Positions 34,801 through 43,451 of a DNA stretch of 57,449 nt are shown here, one piece after another (the first letter of the stretch is position 1; the number at the start of each line of letters is the position of its first letter). The position numbers and the translations under genes are program-made. Source of the stretch: Clostridiales bacterium (GTDB lineage Bacteria; Bacillota; Clostridia; Christensenellales; Pumilibacteraceae); assembly GCA_003533505.1 (NCBI GenBank), contig DQGD01000010.1, forward strand, positions 34,358 to 91,806, given 5' to 3'. The notes under the pieces were generated by a model, which was given only the letters and a program-made list of their open reading frames with translations, was not told the DNA's origin and made no database searches.

Positions 34801-37800
34801 AATGGAATGGCTATGCCACGGATAAGGACGAGGGCGTATATGAGCTCACCGTTCCTGCAAACGTAGTAGAAGGCTTGAGCTCGGTCAAGAACATTACCGT
34901 AAGCAAGGGTAATGCGACCGCCGCGGACTTCAACTTCGAGTACAAGAGCTTCACCGACGCGGAAATCGCGGCTATCGCTACCGACGCGGAAGCTTACTAC
35001 GACTTCAACGGCAATATTGCCGACAGAATCGGCAACGCCAAGACCGCGGCTGTCAAGGGCTCCGTGGCTTACAACGACGAGAATACCGCGCTGAAACTCA
35101 CCACCAACGTAAACACCGTCGGCGCAAACATCGCGCTGGGTACCGGCGACTTCACGATGTCCTTCGACGCTAAGATTTACTCTGAGTTCTTCAACGGCAA
35201 CGCAGGCTACGAGCTCGTTTCTTCGGGTGTAAACGTCGGCAATTCCAAAGCTACTGACGTGTTCCAATTCTCCGCTCACGGCGACAGAGGAGTGCTCCGT
35301 ATCCAAATCGGCGACAACGTTCCGAACTTCTATTACAATAATACAAAGGGTAAACTCAACCTCGATAATTGGCAGAGATTCACGTTCGTAGTAGAACGCG
35401 GATTGCCCTGCGACGACGAAACTCAGGAAACCGTGAGAACCACGCTTTACCTTGACGGCGTCATGATTGAGAGCAAGACCCGTTCGATGCCCAAGGGCGC
35501 AGTGCTCGGCAACGGCACACTGTACTTCGGCGGCAACACGACCTGGACTCCCGGCAAGACCTCCGAAATCGACAACTTCACGTTCGCAAGAAGAGCGCTC
35601 ACCGCAAGAGAGATTGAGGGTATCGACAGCTACTACGAGGAAATCGCAACGGCGGCAGGGTGGCACGTCGACAACGTGACGTTCGACTTCACCGAAGTCA
35701 TCGATAACGCTCCGTTCACCGCGTTCGTCAACTTCACTACCAACGGCAGCGGCGCGAACATCTTCGGCGCGACCTTTACGGGACTGCCCGAAGGCGTCAC
35801 GATCACCGAAAGCATATCGGCACCCGGCACGTACACGCTTAACGTTCCCTACGCTAAGCTCGGCGAACTGAGAAGCGGCGTAACCGTCACCGCGACTATC
35901 GGCGGCGTGAAGAGAACGTTCGTCGTCAAGTACGTCGCGCTCGAAAAACTGTACCTCGACAAGACTTATGTGCCCATGTGGCTGAAGAATAAGTCGAGCG
36001 ACGACACTTACAAGTTCAACATCGGCGTGTATGCCGACAGCGCGCACACTATCGCAGTCGAGGGCGTAACCTTCGACAGGTGGAACAGCAGCGTGACCTA
36101 CGACTCCGCAAGCAAGACCTACGCGTTCAGCGCGCCTGCAAGCGACGTCGAGAATATGACTTCCGCAGTGACCGTAACCGCAAGCAAGGGCGACGCGGAA
36201 ACCGCAGAGTTCGAGTTCGAGTACAAGTACCTCACCGCAGCGGAAATCGCGGACGTCGCGAACAATGCCGAGGCGTACATCGACTTCGATAACGGCAAAG
36301 TAATCGACAAGATTCAAAACAAAGCGTATGTGGTTGCCGACCGCGAAGCTGCAAACATTGTCGACGGCGCGAAGTACGTGGGCGACAAGTACTTTGCGGC
36401 AAATCAGAAACGTACTTCCGTTAAACTCGCTACTACGCTCGGCACCGGCAGTTTCACCGTATCCATGCTCGTCAACGGCGCAGATGTCAGGAAATACGCT
36501 CTCGACGATTATCTCAACGGAGTACCGGGAGCAAAAGCAGGCTATGCGTTCGTACTCTTCGGTACGGGCAACGTAGACGGTGCAAACGGCTTTACTGTCC
36601 GCGTCAGAAAAGATACGGTTCAGGTAAAGGTCGGCGGTACAAGTAAGGGTTATAGTTCTGCTGTTTCCAAGATTACCGATAATTGGCAGCGCTGGAGCGT
36701 AACGTTCGACCGCTCGACCGAAGGAACGGTCAAGTATGCAATCTACTTCGACGGAGTGCAGGTAGTCAACGATAGCGTTGCTTACACCGGTTCGCTCGAC
36801 GTTAGCGGCTTCAACACGCTCGGTATCGGCGCACCCGGTTGCGAGACTGACAAATATTCGTACACCGACAAGTCTATCGGACTTGACGACTTCATGTTCG
36901 TGAGAAAAGCGCTCAGCGACAAGCAAATCGAGGGGCTTGACAGCCACTACGGCGACGTTCTGAAGTCGGTGGGCTGGTACGTCGACAATGTGGCGTTCGA
37001 CTTCACCGACGTGGCAACGCTCCCCGAAGGCACGCCGTTCACCACCGCCGTCAACTTCACGACTAACGGCAGCGGCGCGGTAACTACGGGCGCAACGTTC
37101 ACAGGACTTCCCGAAGGCGTTAATATCAGCGAGAACGCAGGCGTGTACACGCTCACTGTTCCGACTGACAAGCTCGACGAGTTTAAGGAAGCCGTGACCG
37201 TCACCGCGAAAATCGGCGACGTCGAAAGAAAGTTCACCATTAAATACTCGCCGCTCGACAAGCTTTACCTTGACAAGACCTCCGTGTCTATGTGGAAAAA
37301 GGAAAAGACGGCGACCGACAACACCTACAAGTTCACCGTGGGCGTGTACGCAGACAGCGAGCACACTATCGGGCTCGACGGCGTGACGTTCGACAAGTGG
37401 AACGATCGCGTAACCTACAGCGGCAACGGTATCTACACGTTCAGCGTACTTGCAAGCGACGTCGAAGCACTTACCTCGGTGCAGAACATTGTTGCAAGCA
37501 GAGGCGAGGGCGTGACGACCGCAGAGTTCGAGTTCGAGTACAAGTACATCACTCAGGACGAGATTAACGCAATCGCTAAGGACGCGAAAGCATATATCGA
37601 CTTCGACGGCGACGTCACCGACGCAATCGGCAGCAATGCTTCCGTCGCGCGCGGTACCGCTATCTACGGCGACGCAACCAAGTACGAGGGCGACAAGTAC
37701 TTCGCGGCTAATCAGAAAAATACTTCCGTCAAACTCGCAACCACGCTCGGCACCGGCAGCTTCACCGTATCCATGCTCGTCAACGGCGCGGACATCAAGA

Positions 37801-40139
37801 GCTATGCAAAATCCGGCTACGCGTTCGTGCTAGTAGGTACGGGCAACGTCGATGGCAACTCGGGCTTCTCCGTCCGCGTGAGAAGCAACACGTTCCAGGT
37901 CAAAATCGGCTCGACTCGTAAAGATCACAGCGCACAACTTAACAAAATTACCGGCGACTGGCAACGTTGGACGATGACGTTCGACCGTTCCACTGAGGGT
38001 ACCGTCAAGTATGCAATCTACTTAGACGGAGTGCAGGTAGCCAACGATAGCGTTGCTTACACCGGTTCGCTCGACGTCAGCGGCTTCAACACGCTCGGTA
38101 TCGGCGCACCCGGTTGCAATCTAGACGGCGACGGCACCGGCGGCGGTTACACCAACATGGCTATCGGTATCGACGACTTCATGCTGATAAATCGCGTTAT
38201 CACCGCAGACGAAATTGCAGCTCTCGACAGTTACTACACCGAAATCTCCGCGATTGCAGGTTGGAAGGTCGACGACGTGACCGTCAAGTTCGACGAAGTA
38301 ATTACAGGCGAAGACAAGACCGTCAACCTCAATATCGTGAAATACGCTGCCGGCGCAATCACGACGGGCGCAACGTTCACGGGGCTCCCCGAGGGCGTGA
38401 CAATTAGCGAAACCGCAGGCGCATACACGCTTACTATTCCTTACGAGAAACTCGGCGACCTTAAAACTGGCGTAACCGTCACCGCGAAGGTCGGCGTAAT
38501 CGAGAGAACGTTTACGGTTAAATACGTTCCGCTCGATACTCTCTATGCAAGTACCGTCAACTTCTACGAATACGAAATCGACGCCGGCGCGGCAGTGACC
38601 AGAACGGTTAAGGTCAGCGCAGACGCAGAGGGTACCGTAAGTATCGCAGGCGCAACGTTCGACAATCTCCCCGACGGCGTGACCGTGGCGGCAGGTTCGA
38701 CCGCAGGCGAGTACGTTCTCACCGTTCCGACGGCAAAGATCAACGAACTCGTTGCTTCTCCCGCAACCGTTTCTTACGACGGCGTAACCGCCAACGTAAC
38801 TGCCGTTTACAACGCGGCAATCCTAAAAGATACCGCAGTGTACAGTAATATCGATACGGTTTCGACCAAGAGCAGCAACAAGCAGGGCGGTCAGGTGTTC
38901 ACGGGTATTGACCTCGGTACCGACAGTTTCACCGTTGCATTTATGGCTGATAACCTCAACAAAATCGCTTCCGGCGGAGGCGGATATATCCTGTTCTCTA
39001 CCGGCAATACCGACGTAAGTAAGGGTATAAACGTTTACGCCAACTCCAGTAGGTTCCGCTTCAGATGCGCAGGCGTGTCCGGTAACTTCCAGATTGCTCA
39101 CAATCTCGCGCAGTACACCGACTGGACGCACCTTGCGTTTACTTTCGACCGCTCGGTTGCAAATAAACTCACGATTACCGCATACGTCAACTACGTCAAG
39201 GTCGGTTCGACCACGCAGTCGCTCACGACCGACGAAACGTTTACCTACGGCGAGAGCAAGAATTTCGTTGTCGGATCCATCAACGGCGAAATGTGGGCTG
39301 AAACCGGTGCTATGGCTAATACCAACCAGTACAATCTCTCGGCTGCAGGCGTTACGATCTATCGCGGCGTCGCTCCGATCGGCGCAGTTCAGACCTACTT
39401 TGAAAACTATCTCGACGGCATGACGCTTCCTGCCGACGCGCTTCAGGCGAAATTCACGTTTGCCGACGGCACGACTGCAAACTCCGTTGCGGACAGCAGC
39501 GTGACTATGACGAAAAACGAGAATGCTACCGAAACGATTGCCGACGGTAAAGACGGCGGAACCGATAAGGCTATTAAGATTAACTCGAAATCGGCTTACT
39601 ACGACGTAAACGGCTTTGACGTTTCCACCGGCTCGTTCGCGGTTTCTATGGACCTTAAAATGGACTTTTCGACCGCGCTTACTGAGAACGGCTCGGGTAT
39701 AGTGCTGTTTGCGACTACCGACCCCGGCTCGGCTAGCGGTATTGCAGTCACTATCCGTAAGAATACGTTCAGAGTTCGTATTAACGGTGAGACTAAGTTC
39801 TTGGCGCCAAACACCGATAGTTATACCGGTAAATGGACGAACGTTACCGTAGCGGTTGTAAGAGCAGACGGCAAATGCACGATCAACGTGTACTTCAACC
39901 ACGCTCTTGCGGCGACCAGCGGCGCGTTCAGTCTTGCGGATACCGTTTCGCTCGCTAATTCCGAAAAGGACGGCTATTTCGGCATCGGAAAAGGTGTAGA
40001 AATCAGCGGTTCGACCGGTACCGATTATACCGACGGCGCATTCAAGTGGTATGAAGACAACACGCACACCATTGATAATGTAATGCTTATTTCCGGCGCA
40101 ATGACCGACAAAAACGTGCTTGCGCTTAGAAATATCTAA
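31833..40139 (+). CDS. Giant LamG-repeat lipoprotein with CBM9-like N-terminal domains
   Basis: 2768-residue lipoprotein; signal peptide with lipobox ending IFAC. Two CBM9-like sugar-binding domains come first (about 50-260 and 265-500; both carry T(L/V)DGKLD). Six LamG/concanavalin-like modules start near residues 620, 1053, 1480, 1918, 2328 and 2536. Modules 1-4 are separated by repeated Ig-like spacers containing FTGLPEGV, TFTVKY and LEKLYLD, so the repeating unit is about 430 residues. Nothing catalytic is visible. It probably captures or bridges the polysaccharide that the GH43 enzyme attacks. GGAGGG lies 5 bases before the ATG. No sortase or S-layer signal is seen; anchoring is by lipid only. 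Confidence 0.85.
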   Translation: MRKKSFIIVLLVLVMSLSIFACAGGGSHNGGRGDYKFDDYTDFTGDDTSPKLKLDEGMTLDGKLDETAWAEADNTLTATSPHSTEEEPLVMNVTTHFGEKALYFAFDVTDNTIFVNTGRRQSRNTGVELYLSSIDNFTFGNGAISVRVTPDGRGGGLIGYYIPSGNAWSETTAKGKYAAATYIDGEINSRNGAKGYTVELALSYDLIGGKTNAVQYTASFIQSRVLERDERLDNTFLKGTSYLQPGSWIGVTENSIIRGDEKYNFLDENYVVTDADMTVDGKLDDANWQTLIAEGKGKTITHKASGITLTTYVHFGENGVYIGLDSDAKEVWYNAERATKYNTGAEVFISALGNTVLSSDTALQFRFAVGGNSLRYRANPNAVYPYTSSYVPAKIAGSVKNGGEFNKAVDTENGYNGVDGWQGEIFVPWSAFGATTPEQKSQIAVYNNLYLSKGDTAYNNDTEARADGWSYLAPAEQKVWGNGSAEVNPQKSFFRFTKNDGFVFCGVEVPDAVMLKNADGTFTATLSPRYIDAVTSSAFTTETKEIVGGTFGVPGVPEITADAFTQNEDGSFTMTVSEDAAKKLIGGKQAVFRTDDIEAYFNIEYIDVDSSRFDAGRVKAYINFNGGIDNIIGDGTTFVGRGTPELVKYGTGSAINGYYAANMKKGSVKLNETVGTGSFTMSAMVNGDDIKNYIKSETVGGYAFVIFGTGNVDGNNGFSLRVRKDTLQVKFLGQRNQHDAVLMNVSGWQRWTFLVDRETAGKLTYTLYLDNNKVIEKTISLASDVSLDVEGYNTIGIGAPGCNLDGDGTGGGYTDKSIGLDEYVYMAGTFDFKDMLDMIAWANEANAKYAFSTGNVVFDFNDVTESGYAQQLRVVAYPEDGSASVNVTDVTFGAEIADYITRAEGADYFTLSIPADKADEFRAGVRATYTYKGVTRTFTVKYIALEKLYLDVTEISVWKKNKVGDNYVFTVRVYGDSEHNTIVTGANFGEWNGYATDKDEGVYELTVPANVVEGLSSVKNITVSKGNATAADFNFEYKSFTDAEIAAIATDAEAYYDFNGNIADRIGNAKTAAVKGSVAYNDENTALKLTTNVNTVGANIALGTGDFTMSFDAKIYSEFFNGNAGYELVSSGVNVGNSKATDVFQFSAHGDRGVLRIQIGDNVPNFYYNNTKGKLNLDNWQRFTFVVERGLPCDDETQETVRTTLYLDGVMIESKTRSMPKGAVLGNGTLYFGGNTTWTPGKTSEIDNFTFARRALTAREIEGIDSYYEEIATAAGWHVDNVTFDFTEVIDNAPFTAFVNFTTNGSGANIFGATFTGLPEGVTITESISAPGTYTLNVPYAKLGELRSGVTVTATIGGVKRTFVVKYVALEKLYLDKTYVPMWLKNKSSDDTYKFNIGVYADSAHTIAVEGVTFDRWNSSVTYDSASKTYAFSAPASDVENMTSAVTVTASKGDAETAEFEFEYKYLTAAEIADVANNAEAYIDFDNGKVIDKIQNKAYVVADREAANIVDGAKYVGDKYFAANQKRTSVKLATTLGTGSFTVSMLVNGADVRKYALDDYLNGVPGAKAGYAFVLFGTGNVDGANGFTVRVRKDTVQVKVGGTSKGYSSAVSKITDNWQRWSVTFDRSTEGTVKYAIYFDGVQVVNDSVAYTGSLDVSGFNTLGIGAPGCETDKYSYTDKSIGLDDFMFVRKALSDKQIEGLDSHYGDVLKSVGWYVDNVAFDFTDVATLPEGTPFTTAVNFTTNGSGAVTTGATFTGLPEGVNISENAGVYTLTVPTDKLDEFKEAVTVTAKIGDVERKFTIKYSPLDKLYLDKTSVSMWKKEKTATDNTYKFTVGVYADSEHTIGLDGVTFDKWNDRVTYSGNGIYTFSVLASDVEALTSVQNIVASRGEGVTTAEFEFEYKYITQDEINAIAKDAKAYIDFDGDVTDAIGSNASVARGTAIYGDATKYEGDKYFAANQKNTSVKLATTLGTGSFTVSMLVNGADIKSYAKSGYAFVLVGTGNVDGNSGFSVRVRSNTFQVKIGSTRKDHSAQLNKITGDWQRWTMTFDRSTEGTVKYAIYLDGVQVANDSVAYTGSLDVSGFNTLGIGAPGCNLDGDGTGGGYTNMAIGIDDFMLINRVITADEIAALDSYYTEISAIAGWKVDDVTVKFDEVITGEDKTVNLNIVKYAAGAITTGATFTGLPEGVTISETAGAYTLTIPYEKLGDLKTGVTVTAKVGVIERTFTVKYVPLDTLYASTVNFYEYEIDAGAAVTRTVKVSADAEGTVSIAGATFDNLPDGVTVAAGSTAGEYVLTVPTAKINELVASPATVSYDGVTANVTAVYNAAILKDTAVYSNIDTVSTKSSNKQGGQVFTGIDLGTDSFTVAFMADNLNKIASGGGGYILFSTGNTDVSKGINVYANSSRFRFRCAGVSGNFQIAHNLAQYTDWTHLAFTFDRSVANKLTITAYVNYVKVGSTTQSLTTDETFTYGESKNFVVGSINGEMWAETGAMANTNQYNLSAAGVTIYRGVAPIGAVQTYFENYLDGMTLPADALQAKFTFADGTTANSVADSSVTMTKNENATETIADGKDGGTDKAIKINSKSAYYDVNGFDVSTGSFAVSMDLKMDFSTALTENGSGIVLFATTDPGSASGIAVTIRKNTFRVRINGETKFLAPNTDSYTGKWTNVTVAVVRADGKCTINVYFNHALAATSGAFSLADTVSLANSEKDGYFGIGKGVEISGSTGTDYTDGAFKWYEDNTHTIDNVMLISGAMTDKNVLALRNI
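36372..36842 (+). repeat. LamG module 3, near-identical at DNA level to module 4
   Basis: This segment and 37680-38117 share long stretches of nearly identical bases, including synonymous sites, about 1.3 kb apart. Module 3 has an extra 33-base insertion near 36500. This indicates recent duplication or gene conversion inside the gene. Confidence 0.8.
37680..38117 (+). repeat. LamG module 4, partner of the repeat at 36372
   Basis: It is close to 36372-36842 up to GIGAPGC. It then continues with NLDGDGTGGGYT, which matches module 1 (about 34240) instead of module 3. The module is therefore a mosaic, consistent with recombination among repeats. Confidence 0.75.
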
Positions 40140-40179
40140 TTTCGCTTTGCCGACTTCTTAATCATACTTCTCGGCTTGG

Positions 40180-40202
40180 GCCCGTGGGTTTTTCCCGTGG
40201 GC
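40180..40202 (+). terminator. Hairpin after the LamG gene (weak terminator)
   Basis: GCCCGTGGG pairs with CCCGTGGGC over nine positions (two G-T) around TTTTT. There is no long T run after it, so termination may be partial or Rho-dependent. The remaining gap to 40418 holds only the promoter at 40335. Confidence 0.5.
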
Positions 40203-40334
40203 TTAAGTCGTTTAAATAGGAAATCGGGCAGAGATATTGCGGATGATGCAACCTTTTGGCGCAAATTGTGACGGAGCATTGCAAAAAAATTCGCCGATTA
40301 CGGAAAATAAAGCGGTATTTGCAATCGCATACCG

Positions 40335-40364
40335 TTGCATTTTTCCGCCTTTCCGTGGTAAAAT
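40335..40364 (+). promoter_or_regulatory. Promoter of the Gfo/Idh-uxuA operon
   Basis: TTGCAT (40335-40340) and TAAAAT (40359-40364), spacer 18, 53 bases before the ATG. Confidence 0.6.
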
Positions 40365-40417
40365 ATCGCTGTAGGGAGTGAACGCAATGAGCGCCCTTAA
40401 CCACAACGGAGGAGAAA

Positions 40418-41416
40418 ATGAAAACCGCTATAATCGGTTGCGGAGCAATCGCAAACACTCACATAGACGTAATAAAACATCTGGGGCTTAACCTTGTCGC
40501 GATATGCGACCTCAGCGAGGACAAGGCGAGCGCGCTTCTTGGCAAGCACGGAGTCACGGCGACGATTTACACCGACTACGAAAAGATGCTGGACGAGGCG
40601 AAGCCCGACGTAGTGCATATCTGCACGCCGCATTGGGAGCACGCGAAAATGAGCATAGCCGCTTTGGAGCGTAACATAAACGTGCTTTGCGAAAAGCCGG
40701 TGTGCATCAGCCCCGAGCAGTATGCTGCAATCAAGGCGGCGGAAAAACACAGCGCGGCGGTAATGGGCGTGTGCTTTCAGAACCGCTACCTCGAAACCAA
40801 CGAGAAGCTGCGCGCGCTTGCAGCCGAAGAGGGTGCAAAAGGGATTTTTGCCGCCGTGCCGTGGTCGCGCGACGAGAATTATTACCTGTCCACCGATTGG
40901 CGCGGCCGCAAGGCTACCGAGGGCGGCGGAGTAATGATGAATCAGGCGATTCACACGCTCGACCTCGCGCTGTGGATGCTGGGAAATCCCGTAGCCGTCA
41001 CGGGCACCGTGACCAACAATCACCTGGTGGGCACGATTGACGAAGAGGACACCGCCGAGCTCTACATCGAGTTCGAGAGCGGCGCAAAGGCTAATTTCTA
41101 CGCAACCACCGCCGCCGTGAGCGACACGCCCGTGATAATTTCGCTGACGACCAAAAGCGACAGATACACGGCGTTCGGAAACAAAGTGTTCGACCGCGCC
41201 GGCGACACCGTAGTCGTCAACGAAAAGACGGACATAATCGCCAAGGACTATTGGGGCAACGGGCATCTGCACCTTGTCCGCGACTTCTACGACTGTCTTA
41301 AATCGGGACGCAAATTCCCGATAGGCGTGAGCGAAGCTTACCGCGCGGTCAGCGTTATACTCGCGCTGTACCGAAGCTGCGGAAAAAGAGTGGAGCTCGA
41401 CCTGAGCAAACTGTAA
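40418..41416 (+). CDS. Gfo/Idh/MocA family oxidoreductase
   Basis: 332-residue NAD(P)-dependent dehydrogenase. The Rossmann loop is IIGCGAIANTH and the EKP motif is LCEKPVCI. GGGVMMNQAIHTLDLALWMLG is the C-terminal active-site block. Shorter than the other two Gfo/Idh proteins in the window and clearly a separate branch. CGGAGG precedes the start. It is 30 bases upstream of uxuA, so it may oxidise a uronate or glycoside feeding into mannonate. Confidence 0.9.
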   Translation: MKTAIIGCGAIANTHIDVIKHLGLNLVAICDLSEDKASALLGKHGVTATIYTDYEKMLDEAKPDVVHICTPHWEHAKMSIAALERNINVLCEKPVCISPEQYAAIKAAEKHSAAVMGVCFQNRYLETNEKLRALAAEEGAKGIFAAVPWSRDENYYLSTDWRGRKATEGGGVMMNQAIHTLDLALWMLGNPVAVTGTVTNNHLVGTIDEEDTAELYIEFESGAKANFYATTAAVSDTPVIISLTTKSDRYTAFGNKVFDRAGDTVVVNEKTDIIAKDYWGNGHLHLVRDFYDCLKSGRKFPIGVSEAYRAVSVILALYRSCGKRVELDLSKL

Positions 41417-41446
41417 AACGAAAAAGCCAACAAGGAGAATAGAATT

Positions 41447-42484
41447 ATGAAAATGACGTTCAGGTGGTACGGACCCAATGATTCGATACCGCTTAGCTAC
41501 ATCCGCCAGATACCCGGAATGACGGGCGTCGTGACCGCGGTCTACGACGTTGCGCCCGGGCACGAGTGGAGCAACGAATCCATCGCCGCCATGCGCAAAA
41601 TGTGTGCGGACAACGGGCTTGAGATGGAAGTCATCGAGAGCGTTCCCGTCCACGAGGACATCAAGCTCGGACGCGGCAAGCGCGACGAGTACATCGAGGC
41701 TTACAAGACGAACATCCGCCGTCTCGCGGCAAACGGCGTGAAGTGCATTTGCTACAACTTCATGCCCGTGTTCGATTGGGTGCGCACGGTGCTGGGGCAC
41801 GTCAACGCCGACGGCTCCGTCAGCCTTGCCTATCGCGAGGAGGACATCTTAAAGCTCGACCCGGCGAACCTGTCGCTTCCCGGCTGGGACGAAAGCTACA
41901 CCAAGGACGAACTGCGCTCGCTTCTCGACGCGTACTCGACCGTCACGCACGAGCAGCTTTTCGAGAACTACGTCTACTTTTTGAACAAGCTCGTTCCCGT
42001 CCTCGAGGAGTGCGACGTCAATATGGCGGTGCACCCCGACGATCCGCCGTGGGATTTGTTCGGACTTCCGCGCATAGTGTCGACCGAAGCCGACCTGGAC
42101 CGCCTGTTCGCCGCCGTGCCGAGCAAGCGCAACGGCTTGACCTTCTGCACGGGCAGCCTCGGAGCCGGCAGACCCGACCTCGTTCGCCTCGCCGCAAAGT
42201 ACGCCAAAGAGGGCAGAATTTACTTCGCGCACCTGCGCAATATCAAGTACTCCGGGGAGCGCGACTTCGCCGAAACCGGACACCTGTCGGCAGGCGGCTC
42301 GCTGGACATGTACGGCATAGTCAAGGCGCTCGCGGACAATGGCTTCGACGGCTACGTCCGTCCCGACCACGGCAGAAACGTGTGGGGCGAGCGCGGCAAG
42401 CCCGGCTACGGCTTGTACGACAGAGCAATGGGCGCGGCGTACCTCAACGGCTTGTTCGAGGCAGCCGAAAAGCAAGGAAAGTAA
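41447..42484 (+). CDS. uxuA: Mannonate dehydratase
   Basis: 345-residue TIM-barrel enzyme dehydrating D-mannonate to 2-keto-3-deoxy-D-gluconate. The opening FRWYGPNDSIPLSYIRQIPG and the blocks CYNFMPVFDWVRT, MAVHPDDPPWDLFGLPRI, FCTGSLGAG and YVRPDHGR are the UxuA signature, including the metal-binding Cys/His/Asp set. Length is in the family's lower range (about 345-395). AAGGAG precedes the ATG. It ends the operon, and a terminator follows. Product would need KDG kinase before the aldolase at 25199. Confidence 0.95.
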   Translation: MKMTFRWYGPNDSIPLSYIRQIPGMTGVVTAVYDVAPGHEWSNESIAAMRKMCADNGLEMEVIESVPVHEDIKLGRGKRDEYIEAYKTNIRRLAANGVKCICYNFMPVFDWVRTVLGHVNADGSVSLAYREEDILKLDPANLSLPGWDESYTKDELRSLLDAYSTVTHEQLFENYVYFLNKLVPVLEECDVNMAVHPDDPPWDLFGLPRIVSTEADLDRLFAAVPSKRNGLTFCTGSLGAGRPDLVRLAAKYAKEGRIYFAHLRNIKYSGERDFAETGHLSAGGSLDMYGIVKALADNGFDGYVRPDHGRNVWGERGKPGYGLYDRAMGAAYLNGLFEAAEKQGK

Positions 42485-42499
42485 ATACGCAATCGCATA

Positions 42500-42536
42500 A
42501 AAAAATATCCGCCTTTATTCGGGACGGATATTTTTC
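42500..42536. terminator. Bidirectional terminator between uxuA and the coat genes
   Basis: AAAAATATCCG pairs perfectly with CGGATATTTTT across a 13-base loop, with A and T tracts on both sides. Confidence 0.85.
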
Positions 42537-42551
42537 GCGTTAAGCCGAAGC

Positions 42552-43085
42552 TTACTTTTTGATGTTCTTGATGCAACCGCAAAAGCGCTGGCGAGCTTCC
42601 TTGACCTTCTGCACGGGAGCCGGTTCGGTCTTGTACATTCCGCGCTGATTCATATAGGTGAACGCGTCCAGCTGGTCCTCGGCGCACTCGGTCATCTTGC
42701 TCGTGACCACGTTGCGAAGGTCCTTGCAGCCAATCTCGCACAGCGCAGTGCCATAGAGCTTGATAAGGTTCTTGTGCGAGCCCAGCACGTCCGAAATAAT
42801 GTCGTAGTCGCTAAGCTTGCATTGCTCCTGCGCAAACTCGGTTGCGCGCACCTTTGCGCCGGCTTTCAGCGCGGCTTCGGTCTTTATCGGCGACGGCTTT
42901 TTGGCGGTCGTCGTCTTTTTCGCAGTCGACTTTGCGGTAGATTTCGCGGCGGTCTTAGCTGCGGTCTTGGGTGTTACGGAGCCGCGCTTTGCGGCAGCGG
43001 CAGTGGGTTTCTTTGTCGTGGCGGAAGCGGTCTTGGGCTTTGCCGCGGCGGTCTGTTTTTTAGCGGTGCTTGCGTTAGTAGGCAT
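42552..43085 (-). CDS. Spore coat protein, CotF-like, with Ala/Lys-rich histone-like N-terminal tail
   Basis: 177-residue protein in two parts. Residues 1-75 are almost only Ala, Lys, Thr, Ser and Pro, in KTAAKTAAKSTAK-like repeats resembling histone H1 or bacterial H1-like tails. Residues 80-170 match the Coat_F family: LSDYDIISDVLGSHKNLIK, then the helix of Cys-containing DLRNVV and QLDAFTYMNQRGMYKTEPA. The C-terminus has RFCGCIKN. AAGGAGG precedes the ATG. It follows a small helical protein gene by 13 bases. The CotF half suggests localisation to the spore coat; the role of the basic tail (cross-linking, DNA or anionic polymer binding) is unknown. Confidence 0.78.
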   Translation of the reverse strand: MPTNASTAKKQTAAAKPKTASATTKKPTAAAAKRGSVTPKTAAKTAAKSTAKSTAKKTTTAKKPSPIKTEAALKAGAKVRATEFAQEQCKLSDYDIISDVLGSHKNLIKLYGTALCEIGCKDLRNVVTSKMTECAEDQLDAFTYMNQRGMYKTEPAPVQKVKEARQRFCGCIKNIKK

Positions 43086-43098
43086 TTTTGTTTCCTCC

Positions 43099-43296
43099 TT
43101 ATTGATGATTGTTCAGATAATTGAGCAGAGTCTGAAAGCGCGACTTGCAGTTATCGGCGTAACTGCCCAGCTTGCTTTTCAGCACGGGGTCGCTGCAATC
43201 GGACACATAATTGCAGCATTTTTTGTAGCAAAGCTCCTCGCTGTTAAGCAGCTCGGACAGCTCTTGCAGGGTCTTGGTCGTCATTTTCGATGCCAT
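43099..43296 (-). CDS. Small Cys-rich helical protein, probable coat partner
   Basis: 65-residue protein, predicted as two amphipathic helices with five Cys-context positions (ELCYKKCCNYVSDC, ADNCKSR). It resembles short companions found next to CotF-type genes in Clostridia, which carry a ferritin-like half-bundle. A strong AAGGAGG lies 11 bases before the ATG. It is upstream of and probably cotranscribed with the CotF-like gene. No vegetative sigma-A promoter stands out ahead of it, which fits sporulation sigma control, though I could not identify a sporulation promoter with confidence. Confidence 0.7.
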   Translation of the reverse strand: MASKMTTKTLQELSELLNSEELCYKKCCNYVSDCSDPVLKSKLGSYADNCKSRFQTLLNYLNNHQ

Positions 43297-43416
43297 TTTA
43301 ATATAATCCTCCTTGGAATGGTAATAACATTATTCGCGACTTTTGCGTTTTCTAAACGTTTCGCCGAGTAAAATCGCACTTTTGCGCGCCGCGCCGCCGC
43401 GCTTTGACGAAAAATC

Positions 43417-43445
43417 TTTACAAACCGCCCGAATCGTGCTATAAT
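43417..43445 (+). promoter_or_regulatory. Promoter placing the start site on the recX ATG (leaderless candidate)
   Basis: TTTACA (43417-43422) and TATAAT (43440-43445), spacer 17. Only CGGAGC lies between the -10 box and ATG at 43452, so transcription should begin at the start codon. Confidence 0.65.
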
Positions 43446-43451
43446 CGGAGC

